The translations under genes and the position numbers were made by a program. This document shows, one piece after another, positions 47,088 to 54,999 of a DNA stretch of 64,000 bases (the first letter of the stretch is position 1; each line of letters begins with the position of its first letter). The notes beneath the pieces were generated by a model. That model made no database searches. It was given only the letters and a program-made list of their open reading frames with translations, and had not been told where the DNA came from. This stretch comes from Aphanothece hegewaldii CCALA 016 (GTDB lineage Bacteria; Cyanobacteriota; Cyanobacteriia; Cyanobacteriales; Microcystaceae): contig NZ_PXOH01000005.1 of the NCBI RefSeq assembly GCF_003007785.1, positions 1 to 64,000 of the forward strand, read 5' to 3'.

Positions 47088-47897
47088 TTAAGTAGAACAT
47101 TTTTTCAAATAATTCTGTTTTGTAAGAACTATGTTTTCTCCTTGATACCACTCCTGATCGAAGCCACCAGATCCATTGTAAAAACTGCGATTGCATCCTG
47201 GTTTTAGATACTCATGAAGTTCGACAATTAAAGAATCTACTTTGTCAATCCAAGTTGCACTATTGCTAAATACCTCTTTTTCCGCGCCTTCAATGTCGAT
47301 TTTAAAAATATTAATTCTTTCTAGATTATATTCGTTAATCAGCTTATTCACGGTCATGGCGATCACAGTCTGATGATTATCATGCTGCAGATCTGAAGAA
47401 TACTTCTGTAAATCTTTATTCTGGATTACAAATCCCCACTCGCCTCTACCTGGATCAATAATCTCAATCTCTTCATTTTTGTGCCATAGCGCGGCTTGAA
47501 GAGGAATAATATTGGCATATGGCTCAACATTTTTTTTCAGCATTTGAAAATTGTTTTGCTCAGGTTCTATAGCAATAATTTTTGCCTCTGGGTATTTATT
47601 AGCAAAGTAGATTGAGGCAAGCCCAATGTTTGCTCCTGCATCCACGATTATGCTAGGTTGGATTTGTACCAAAAAGTTGTACGCATCTTCCACAAATATT
47701 TGCTTGAAAGCTTGAACGTCAGAGGAATGTAACCGCAACGTGAACGGAAAACGGCAATCAGAGCGCTTGACTCCTATCAAAGCTTTAGGGTTGGTGACTT
47801 TTGTTAGGATGACTTTTAAAAGGCCTGGCAGACCTAATGTTTGTAGATATAACTCAATTGTGAATATGTAATGCGTGTATAAATCAAAAATTTTCAT
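47088..47897 (-). CDS. FkbM-family methyltransferase
   Basis: 269 residues. SAM-binding motif IIVDAGANIGLASIYFA, then IIAIEPEQNNFQML and KIDIEGAEKEVF. FkbM proteins O-methylate sugars and other small molecules. In this cluster it probably methylates a sugar of the surface glycan. Confidence 0.9.
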   Translation of the reverse strand: MKIFDLYTHYIFTIELYLQTLGLPGLLKVILTKVTNPKALIGVKRSDCRFPFTLRLHSSDVQAFKQIFVEDAYNFLVQIQPSIIVDAGANIGLASIYFANKYPEAKIIAIEPEQNNFQMLKKNVEPYANIIPLQAALWHKNEEIEIIDPGRGEWGFVIQNKDLQKYSSDLQHDNHQTVIAMTVNKLINEYNLERINIFKIDIEGAEKEVFSNSATWIDKVDSLIVELHEYLKPGCNRSFYNGSGGFDQEWYQGENIVLTKQNYLKKCST

Positions 47898-47971
47898 TGT
47901 ACCTTTTATGTACTAAAATATTAATATTTGAGTGTTAAGTAAATGTCAGATTAAACGGGTAATACTGATGC

Positions 47972-48793
47972 TTAGAACTGATGCTGTGGCACACCCTTCG
48001 AGCGCAGTGCTTTGTTAGGCATAATCGGCATTTTAATACCCAGATCAGATTTTTCCTCATCGGACAGATATCCGAAATGCAGCAGTGCGGGTAGCTCCAG
48101 CCTCATCACAGTTCGATATAAGTCGGGGTCCCACCGAATCTCTGCTGGGTCGGTTTCTGAAACATTCGACTTTCCAGACTGTTCGATTGACGCTTTGTCG
48201 TATTTTAGTTCAAGAAGATCGAGAACATAGATCAAGTCTTCCTTTAAGTTTTCTGTCTTGCCAATAAACGAAATACCTGGTTTTGTATAGGCGAACATTA
48301 GTTCTGTTACATACCCAGGACGCTTTTTAACCACATTTCGGACAAATTCATTGAAATCGTCACTGCCCAGTCCATTGAGTATCGCATTTGGATGCCAGCT
48401 TTGTTGGGAGTTTTGCACACCCCAATCATTCCATTCCTTTGCCCGCATAAACTTCCACCAAGATTCATACCATGACAGAGGATGGCGCACGAAGCAGAAC
48501 CGAAAAACCGAATTGTCAGATGATTTTGGCCAGTACTGTAAAAGTTTAGAAAATCTTGTTTCTGCTAAAAATAAACGAGCGGCTTCGCTCAAATGCTCCT
48601 GAAAGGTTGTTAAAGGGAAAAAGAGATTACGATCATAGTCGGCATGTTTATAGTATAAATGTCTTCTGTTCACCAAAAGGAGATTATTCTGCTCAAGTAT
48701 TTCTCTTACCCAACAGCCACCCGTTTTGGGAATGTGGAGAAACTCAGCCCCATTGATTAACTTTGCTGTCACTTTCTCACCTCTCATGTTCAT
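47972..48793 (-). CDS. Sulfotransferase-family protein
   Basis: 273 residues. The PAPS 5'-phosphosulfate loop is EFLHIPKTGGCWVREIL and the 3'-phosphate segment FRFCFVRHPLSWYESWW with the conserved Arg and Ser. It is expected to sulfate a carbohydrate acceptor in the cytoplasm before export. Located between the GT2 and FkbM genes. It supports a sulfated surface glycan; the acceptor is not known. Confidence 0.85.
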   Translation of the reverse strand: MNMRGEKVTAKLINGAEFLHIPKTGGCWVREILEQNNLLLVNRRHLYYKHADYDRNLFFPLTTFQEHLSEAARLFLAETRFSKLLQYWPKSSDNSVFRFCFVRHPLSWYESWWKFMRAKEWNDWGVQNSQQSWHPNAILNGLGSDDFNEFVRNVVKKRPGYVTELMFAYTKPGISFIGKTENLKEDLIYVLDLLELKYDKASIEQSGKSNVSETDPAEIRWDPDLYRTVMRLELPALLHFGYLSDEEKSDLGIKMPIMPNKALRSKGVPQHQF

Positions 48794-48846
48794 GTTTTGA
48801 CGGACTCTGTAAACCTGTTATCAAGCTAGTCAAAGTTTCATTGAAA

Positions 48847-49956
48847 TCATTGAAATAAATGTAGCACTGATTCTGTTGAGCGCGAGCAATTTTCCTTCCT
48901 TATCATAAAGTTTTTAATCATAAACCAAAGACGAGGTAGCACTTGTAGGTAAAGTAGGTCAAGAACACTGAGTAAAATTGGCCATGGACCCCAGTAAAAT
49001 ATTATGAAGAAAAGCCTCTGAATTTGTTTGAAATCGCCCTTCACGAGAGCTATAATTAACCAATGTAAATTATGTCTTACTATAAAGCGGTGAGAGTAAA
49101 AACGCCAGTGAGGATACTGATTTGCAAAAGTTTGTTGGATTTTAAGAAGAATTGTCTGCAAGACTTCTGGATTCTTGATCGCTGCAAAATGTCGATTACC
49201 AAAAGCTTGAAGATCAAAGCTTTCTGATTCTGACAAGATATGATCAGCTATCCAGTTTACAATATCTCGTTGGCAAATTCTCATGGTTGCCTCTACCTCA
49301 TTTCGTTTAATTCGGGTAATATTGTTCTCATGCAATCGGACATGAGCAATAACTTGGGGAAGATTGACGATATGTCCTATTTTCATCAATCGATACCACA
49401 TATCATAGTCTTCACTATGTAACCGGTCTTTCCTGTAAGGTGCTACAACACCAGCCCGATACATAGAGAGACTGTGCTGGGCGCTGTAAGCAAAAGCCAT
49501 GTGCCAAGGCATTAGCATTGGGTTACCCATATGAACAATAATGTTCTCACCGTGGTGCAGACGATTGCTAACTAAGCGATGAAAGCGTCCAGAAACTGCA
49601 ACTACTTCTGGATTCTGCTCAAGGTAATTAACCTGCTGTTCCAACCGTTTAGGAAGAGAAATATCGTCTGCATCCTGACGAGCAATATATTTTCCTCGTG
49701 CCAATGCCAATCCGTGATTTAGAGAGTAAACCAGCATCATGTTCTGTGAGTGATGTATGACGCGGATTCGTGAATCTCGCTCTGCATATTGACAAATGAG
49801 CATTTGTGTGCTATCGGTAGAGCCATCATTGATAATGATAAACTCAAAATCCTGATAAGTTTGCTCTAAAATACTACAGATAGCTTCAGCGACATACGCT
49901 TCACCATTGTAGACACTCATGACAACTGTTACTGAAGGACTACTAGAACTACTCAT
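48847..49956 (-). CDS. Glycosyltransferase family 2
   Basis: 369 residues. The GT-A fold is shown by VVMSVYNGEAYVAEAICSILEQ, IIINDGSTDST and the DxD-like ARQDADDISLPKRLE. A hydrophobic C-terminal part (FFIIFYWGPWPILLSVLDLLYL) suggests membrane association. It is the most upstream gene of the cluster, 53 bp before the sulfotransferase, and probably begins the glycan. Confidence 0.92.
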   Translation of the reverse strand: MSSSSSPSVTVVMSVYNGEAYVAEAICSILEQTYQDFEFIIINDGSTDSTQMLICQYAERDSRIRVIHHSQNMMLVYSLNHGLALARGKYIARQDADDISLPKRLEQQVNYLEQNPEVVAVSGRFHRLVSNRLHHGENIIVHMGNPMLMPWHMAFAYSAQHSLSMYRAGVVAPYRKDRLHSEDYDMWYRLMKIGHIVNLPQVIAHVRLHENNITRIKRNEVEATMRICQRDIVNWIADHILSESESFDLQAFGNRHFAAIKNPEVLQTILLKIQQTFANQYPHWRFYSHRFIVRHNLHWLIIALVKGDFKQIQRLFFIIFYWGPWPILLSVLDLLYLQVLPRLWFMIKNFMIRKENCSRSTESVLHLFQ

Positions 49957-50227
49957 GGTTGTGAGATTTACCTACATCATTTTACCTCGTATTGTCAACT
50001 TAACTACCGTTAAATCTCAAAACACACTATTCTGACTGTAATACTAATATATTTCTCTATGTAATGACACTAATTTCAATAATCCTCTTTTAATCTTTTA
50101 TCTTCTGCTTTATTAACTTTTTTATAAAGTAATGTGAGGAACATTTTAAAAGCGTGACATCTGAGTCAAATACGATCGCCATCGCCAGGTTCTCAGCGTC
50201 CGCATCGCGTAAAATCACTCTAGCCAT

Positions 50228-50392
50228 TTAAAAACATAAAAACAAGTCGGAAAAGTCGGAAGTTTTTAAGTAAATTAATACGACCTTTCCGACCTTTTTT
50301 ACATTTCTTAATGAAAAATGAGGTTGTGTTGCAAAAAAATTATTGATAAACTCTTTTAGTTCCTTGAGGTCTGAGTCTATTACTGTTGTCAT
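50228..50392 (-). pseudogene. Remnant of a small MTTV-DSDLKELKE-type cyanobacterial gene
   Basis: A 54-codon frame beginning MTTVIDSDLKELKEFI. This start resembles a common small coiled-coil family of cyanobacteria (MTTITDxDLKEIKDLI). After about residue 30 the frame runs through the terminator hairpin and has no family resemblance, so it is probably truncated. It begins 12 bp after the xseA stop. Confidence 0.4.
50233..50306. terminator. Bidirectional hairpin downstream of xseA
   Basis: AAGTCGGAAAAGTCG pairs with CGACCTTTCCGACCTT with some G-U pairs. A TTTTTT run follows on the plus strand, and AAAACATAAAAA precedes it (T-rich on the minus strand). Likely ends xseA transcription. Confidence 0.6.
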
Positions 50393-50403
50393 GTAATATC
50401 TTC

Positions 50404-51537
50404 CTATGATATTTCGATGACTTTAACTTTTAATGTACCCTGATTTAATTGAATACTTAACGCTTGTTCGGGTTTAACTTCGGTTGTAGAACGAATAATC
50501 TGATTATTTTCCCCTCTAACTACAGCATAACCTCTTTGTAAAACTGCTTTGGGGTCTAATGCAATTAATTTTTGTTGGAGTAAATGACATTTTGCGGTTG
50601 CTTGGATGAGTTGAGGTGAGGTTTGGGGGAAACGTTTGAGACGAGTTTTGAGATATTCTAATCTTTCTATTTCTTCAGACAAACGATCTTTTACACTATT
50701 AATTAAATGCTGTATTCGTTTCTGATGTTCTAAAACCAATTGGGTATAGGATGGTACTGCTATTTCTGCTGCTGCGGTGGGGGTGTGTGCGCGGTAGTCT
50801 GCTACTAAATCAGCTAAAGATTCATCTCGTTGATGCCCAATACCTGTAATAATTGGGATGGTACTTTCGACGATCGCTCTTACCACTCTCTCATCATTAA
50901 AGCACGATAGATCCTCAACTGCACCGCCTCCTCTAGCTAAAATAATCACATCAGCACGACCATCAATATTTACTCGTTCAATGGCTTGTACAATAGAATC
51001 TGGAGCATCTTCACCCTGTACAATAGCAGGAGATAATAAAACCATTAACCCCGGATAGCGTTGAGAAAGTGTGCGTTGGATATCTCCCCAAGCAGCAGCA
51101 GTCGCAGAAGTCACCACCGCAACTATTTTAGGATGAGTCGGTAGAGTGCGTTTTCTAGTTTCGTCGAATAAACCTTCAGCTTGGAGACGGTTACGGAGTT
51201 GTTGATATCTTAATGCTTGTAACCCTTCACCTGTCGCTAAACATTGATAAACCGTTAATTGATATTCTCCCCGTTTATTAAATACGCGAAGACTTCCTAA
51301 GACGATAATTTGTTCACCGCGTGAGGGTTGTTGCATCAATTTTAATTTTTGCGAACCCCAAACGACACATTTTATCGCTGCATCCGAGTCAGAAAGGGTA
51401 AAAAATAAACCTTTGGGATGTTCTTGTAGACTCGATACTTCTCCTGTGACCCAAACTCGTTGTAGAATGCGATCGTCTTCTAGTAATGACTGTATGTAGT
51501 CTGTTAACCCTGCAACTGATATTACTTCGTTCATCAA
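50404..51537 (-). CDS. xseA: Exodeoxyribonuclease VII large subunit
   Basis: 377 residues. The N-terminal OB-fold WVTGEVSSLQEHPKGLFFTLSD and the catalytic domain with VVTSATAAAWGDIQRTL, ILARGGGAVEDLSCFND and ITGIGHQRDESLADLVAD are standard; a helical tail follows. It degrades single-stranded DNA with XseB. xseB is not adjacent. Starts at a double ATG; divergent from map. Confidence 0.95.
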   Translation of the reverse strand: MMNEVISVAGLTDYIQSLLEDDRILQRVWVTGEVSSLQEHPKGLFFTLSDSDAAIKCVVWGSQKLKLMQQPSRGEQIIVLGSLRVFNKRGEYQLTVYQCLATGEGLQALRYQQLRNRLQAEGLFDETRKRTLPTHPKIVAVVTSATAAAWGDIQRTLSQRYPGLMVLLSPAIVQGEDAPDSIVQAIERVNIDGRADVIILARGGGAVEDLSCFNDERVVRAIVESTIPIITGIGHQRDESLADLVADYRAHTPTAAAEIAVPSYTQLVLEHQKRIQHLINSVKDRLSEEIERLEYLKTRLKRFPQTSPQLIQATAKCHLLQQKLIALDPKAVLQRGYAVVRGENNQIIRSTTEVKPEQALSIQLNQGTLKVKVIEIS

Positions 51538-51644
51538 CTTCCATTAAATTTTATACACCCTATACTAATTCTCATCCGTGTGAAGAAAATAGCATCATAC
51601 TATAATGATCTAAGTATAAGCATTCAAGAATCAAGCTACAGTTA

Positions 51645-52511
51645 ATGAGCATTTTAAGCGATATTTTTTCCACTGGAAAAAAAGAAATCACCCCCAAACC
51701 CTCACCCAAAGAACAAACAGGGTTACCTCGCACTTCAAAAGGCCGCAAAAAGATAGAATTAAAATCGCCCCAAGAAATCGAAATTATGCGACAGTCTGCG
51801 CGTATCGTAGCAACTGTACTAAAAGAAATCTCAGAAATAGTACAACCGGGGATGACGACTGCTGACTTAGATGTTATTGCAGAAAAACGCATCCGAGAAA
51901 TGGGTGCAACTCCAAGCTTTAAAGGTTATTATGGTTTTCCAGGTTCAATTTGTTCTAGCATCAATGATGAAGTTGTACACGGTATCCCCAACCCGAAAAA
52001 AAAGATTAGAACTGGAGATGTTCTAAAAGTCGATACAGGTGCATTCTATCAAGGTTATCATGGTGATTCTTGTATTACGATCGCAGTTGGAAAAGTTTCC
52101 CCAAAAGCCGAAAAATTGATTAAAGTAGCAGAAGGTGCGTTATACAAGGGAATTGAACAGGTTAAAGCGGGAAATTATTTACTTGATATTGCAGGTGCGA
52201 TCGAAGATTATGTAAAAAGTAATGGTTTTACAGTTGTAGAAGAGTTTACTGGACATGGTGTCGGTAGAAATTTACATGAGGAACCATCTGTGTTTAATTT
52301 TCGCACGAACCAACTCCCCAACGTTAAACTAAAAGCAGGAATGACGCTTGCGATAGAACCGATAGTTAATGCAGGTTCAAAGCATACTAAAACTTTACGC
52401 GATCGTTGGACAGTTATTACAGTCGATAAAAATCTTTCTGCACAATTCGAGCATACCGTTTTAGTCACAGAAACCGGGTACGAAATATTAACCGATCGTA
52501 ACAAAGTTTAA
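51645..52511 (+). CDS. map: Methionine aminopeptidase type I with N-terminal extension
   Basis: 288 residues. About 40 N-terminal residues (Lys/Pro-rich) precede the pita-bread fold. Metal ligands are visible in [18 protein letters not shown] (two Asp), [12 protein letters not shown] (His), AIEPIV (Glu) and [11 protein letters not shown] (Glu). It removes the initiator Met. It is monocistronic. Confidence 0.95.
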   Translation: MSILSDIFSTGKKEITPKPSPKEQTGLPRTSKGRKKIELKSPQEIEIMRQSARIVATVLKEISEIVQPGMTTADLDVIAEKRIREMGATPSFKGYYGFPGSICSSINDEVVHGIPNPKKKIRTGDVLKVDTGAFYQGYHGDSCITIAVGKVSPKAEKLIKVAEGALYKGIEQVKAGNYLLDIAGAIEDYVKSNGFTVVEEFTGHGVGRNLHEEPSVFNFRTNQLPNVKLKAGMTLAIEPIVNAGSKHTKTLRDRWTVITVDKNLSAQFEHTVLVTETGYEILTDRNKV

Positions 52512-52567
52512 AAGAAAAATATAGTATAATTGCACTAAACTTAATCTAGGAATTAGGATAGCTTGTC

Positions 52568-53182
52568 ATGACTAATATTCTCTATTCCACTGAGCAAAAT
52601 CTTTCCTTTGAACAGTTTATCGAACAACTTCCCGACTCAGAAGGACGTTATGAACTTGTTAACGGTGAAATTATGCGTATTTTGTCCACTAGAAAACATG
52701 ACACCCTAGCAGAATATCTTTCTGATGCGCTTAAAGATGAAGTAAAAAGTAAAAAGTTTAATTATTGGGTTTCGGGAAGAGTTGTCATTCAAACACAGAC
52801 ACAAAAAGGAAAACAGCAAGGACGACATCCTGATGTTACTGTAGTAGATAAAGCTATCTGGGATGCTTTTCCAAGTGCTTATTCTGCGTTGCTTGAACCT
52901 CCACAATTAGTGGTAGAAGTGGTATCGACGAACTGGGAAGATGATTATGTGGATAAACTAGATGAATATCAAAGATTAGGAATTCCTGAATATTGGATTA
53001 TAGACTATTTAGCGATTGCGAGTCGGAGTTATTTAGGAAATCCGAAAGTACCTACAGTTTTTGTCTATTTATTGGATGAAAACGGGAATTATCAGTGTAA
53101 TGCTTACAGAGAGAGTGATGTGATTGTTTCTCGTACTTTTCCTGAACTTACTTTAACCGTCGAACAAGTTTTCCAAGCTTAA
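52568..53182 (+). CDS. Uma2 family (DUF820) putative endonuclease
   Basis: 204 residues with the family features RYELVNGEIMRI, GRHPDVTVVD and QLVVEVVSTNWEDDYVDKLDEY, then GIPEYWIIDYLA. PD-(D/E)xK-like residues are complete. It is one of three Uma2 genes in the window, and unlike the one at 22670 has no charged tail. Role unknown. Confidence 0.88.
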   Translation: MTNILYSTEQNLSFEQFIEQLPDSEGRYELVNGEIMRILSTRKHDTLAEYLSDALKDEVKSKKFNYWVSGRVVIQTQTQKGKQQGRHPDVTVVDKAIWDAFPSAYSALLEPPQLVVEVVSTNWEDDYVDKLDEYQRLGIPEYWIIDYLAIASRSYLGNPKVPTVFVYLLDENGNYQCNAYRESDVIVSRTFPELTLTVEQVFQA

Positions 53183-53185
53183 AAA

Positions 53186-53629
53186 TTATTTTTTCTTCTG
53201 ACAGTGTTTATTTAACAAAGAAATTACTAAATCTACGCTATCGGGTTGTACTTGTATTGTATAGGCTTCTGCTTCAATTTGCCGTGTGTAAGAATGATAT
53301 CGCATAAAATAAAGTCGTGTCATCGGTGGTGGTTCTATTTCTAAACCTAATGCTTGTACTTCTGTTTTTCCGTAACAAAATTGTGCTGCGTGTACCGCTT
53401 CATGAACTAAAGTCGGTCTAGCAATTCCTAAATCAAATACAATGGGATTAATCCAAATTGTTTTTGTCTTACTTTGGAACAACCCGTAAGCTTCTCTAAC
53501 TGGTGGTGTTTCTAATTTTACCTTAAATCCATATTGTTCTAAAGCAGTTTGTAAACGAGAAAAATCTGCATCTGTAGACGGTGAAGTTAAAGATAATAAA
53601 AGTGTCCCTAAAATAATGCTTGCTTTCAT
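53186..53629 (-). CDS. Exported HExxH-like putative metallopeptidase
   Basis: 147 residues from the ATG at 53629 (another at 53638). A short signal (MKASIILGTLLLSLTS) is followed by an oxidative-stress-free small domain with LVHEAVHAAQFCYG, an HExxH-like zinc motif with Glu as catalyst, and a later Glu in RQIEAEAYTIQ as possible third ligand. Family not recognised. It is convergent with the Uma2 gene. Confidence 0.65.
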   Translation of the reverse strand: MKASIILGTLLLSLTSPSTDADFSRLQTALEQYGFKVKLETPPVREAYGLFQSKTKTIWINPIVFDLGIARPTLVHEAVHAAQFCYGKTEVQALGLEIEPPPMTRLYFMRYHSYTRQIEAEAYTIQVQPDSVDLVISLLNKHCQKKK

Positions 53630-53656
53630 ATAAATCATAACAAATATCTAATTGTA

Positions 53657-53870
53657 TGTAGGGGTTTGGTCTCCAAACCCTTGGAAAAAAACATGACAAA
53701 TATTATAATTTATAAATGAAATAGGTAGGGGTTTGGTCAATAAACCCAGAAAGAAAATTAGATTATGATTAACTGTAGGGGTTTGGTCAATAAACCCTTT
53801 GAAAAAATATAATAAAAATATTATAATTTATAAATAAAATAGGTAGGGGTTTGGTCTCCGAAACCTTTAA
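53657..53870. repeat. Tandem cluster of the GGGGTTTGGTC-AAACCC dispersed repeat
   Basis: Four hairpins (about 53659, 53726, 53776 and 53845), each TAGGGGTTTGGTC-N3/4-AAACC(C/T). Three of them are linked by a nearly identical AT-rich stretch with ATATTATAATTTATAAAT. It fills the spacer between the exported metallopeptidase and the PPC-domain genes. Confidence 0.8.
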
Positions 53871-53919
53871 AAAAAACATGAAAAATATTATAATTTATAA
53901 ATAGAGTAATAATTTAATT

Positions 53920-54330
53920 ATGTTACGTTTATTATCATTTTTACTTCTTTTCAGTGTTTTTAATCCCATTTCTGCTAGTGTTTCAGAACCGATGAAAACA
54001 CAAATTATCGCCCAATGTCAGAGACAAGATAAACCGATAATCAAATCACTTAGATTTGCTAGAGGTTCAATTGGTACAACAATTCAAGATAAAATAGCAG
54101 TCTGTACAACACATGATTATCTATTTAGCGCTCGTGCAGGTCAGAAAATCGATGTTAGATTATTAACAGGAGATCAAACGAGTTTTACGGTTTATAGTCC
54201 TTCACAATTAATTTATGAAGCAGATGGTGTACAATCTTGGTCTGGAAGATTACCAGAAACTGGGGAATATAGATTAGTTATTGGGACTGATGTAACAGCT
54301 AATTATACTTTAGAAGTGACGATTCGATAG
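53920..54330 (+). CDS. Exported PPC-like domain protein
   Basis: 136 residues. A signal peptide (MLRLLSFLLLFSVFNPISA) is followed by a beta-rich domain matching bacterial pre-peptidase C-terminal domains: YLFSARAGQKIDVRLLTGDQ, FTVYSP, and GRLPETGEYRLVIGTDVTANYTLEVTI. Periplasmic, function unknown. It is preceded by the GGGGTTTGG repeat cluster, which may hold its promoter. Confidence 0.7.
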   Translation: MLRLLSFLLLFSVFNPISASVSEPMKTQIIAQCQRQDKPIIKSLRFARGSIGTTIQDKIAVCTTHDYLFSARAGQKIDVRLLTGDQTSFTVYSPSQLIYEADGVQSWSGRLPETGEYRLVIGTDVTANYTLEVTIR

Positions 54331-54340
54331 GATATTTTAG

Positions 54341-54366
54341 AGGGTTTGGTCTTCAAACCCCTACGG
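54341..54366. repeat. Dispersed GGGTTTGGTC-AAACCC repeat copy
   Basis: AGGGTTTGGTCTTCAAACCC followed by CTAC, between the PPC-domain gene and the third Uma2 gene, which are convergent. It may serve as a two-way terminator. Confidence 0.65.
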
Positions 54367-54999
54367 TATTTTATTAATTTTATTTCTTGCCCATTCTCGA
54401 ATCGCTTTTCTCATTGCTAAACGACTAATCGTTCTATATTCTTCGATTATAACTAATATTTCTTTGATGGGAAGTTCGGGAAAAACTAAACTATTTTCAA
54501 CTTCTACATACTGATTTTCTTGTAACAAATATATTTTTAATTCTCCTTCGTCATAACTCCAAATTTCAGGAACACCTAAACGAGAATAAATGGGAAAACG
54601 ATTTAAAGATTTACTGGTAATATCTATTTCTAATGCTAAATCTGGTGGAGGGTCTTGACTTAAATCAAATTTTAATTTACCTCGTATTCTAGCAGCATTT
54701 TGGAAATAAAAACAGTTATCGGGTTCTAATCCTGCTTCTTTAATCTTCTTTTTCCAAGTGGTTGAACCATAACATTCATAATCTCGGTCTAAAACTTCGG
54801 CTATATCTTCAACAGTAATACCAATTGATTGTTTATAATATTCATGTTCAGGTAAAGGTGTCATAATTTCTAATGTTCCTTCATAATAAGCGACTCTTGA
54901 ACTACGAGTTTGACCAAGATTTTCTAAAATATTTTCAAACTGTTCCCAAGAAATATTATGTAATAAAACACTGTCGCATTTTTCTAATATCGTTTTCAT
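54361..54999 (-). CDS. Uma2 family (DUF820) putative endonuclease
   Basis: 212 residues. RVAYYEGTLEIMTPLPEHEY, then GLEPDNCFYFQNA, PDLALEIDITSKSLNRFPIY and GVPEIWSYDEG, the family core. It overlaps the RND pump stop by 4 bp (ATGA), so it is probably translationally coupled to it. Role unknown. Confidence 0.87.
   Translation of the reverse strand: MKTILEKCDSVLLHNISWEQFENILENLGQTRSSRVAYYEGTLEIMTPLPEHEYYKQSIGITVEDIAEVLDRDYECYGSTTWKKKIKEAGLEPDNCFYFQNAARIRGKLKFDLSQDPPPDLALEIDITSKSLNRFPIYSRLGVPEIWSYDEGELKIYLLQENQYVEVENSLVFPELPIKEILVIIEEYRTISRLAMRKAIREWARNKINKIP

Larger units (their letters stand above)
49957..50403. other. Spacer between xseA and the glycan cluster
   Basis: 447 bp. It contains a short remnant frame (50228-50392) and a bidirectional hairpin with A/T tracts (50233-50306). 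I see no other gene or known RNA. Confidence 0.5.

Noticed and set aside
53657..53870. CRISPR-like array
   Set aside because: Units are palindromic, spacers are similar to each other and of unequal length, and no cas genes are present.
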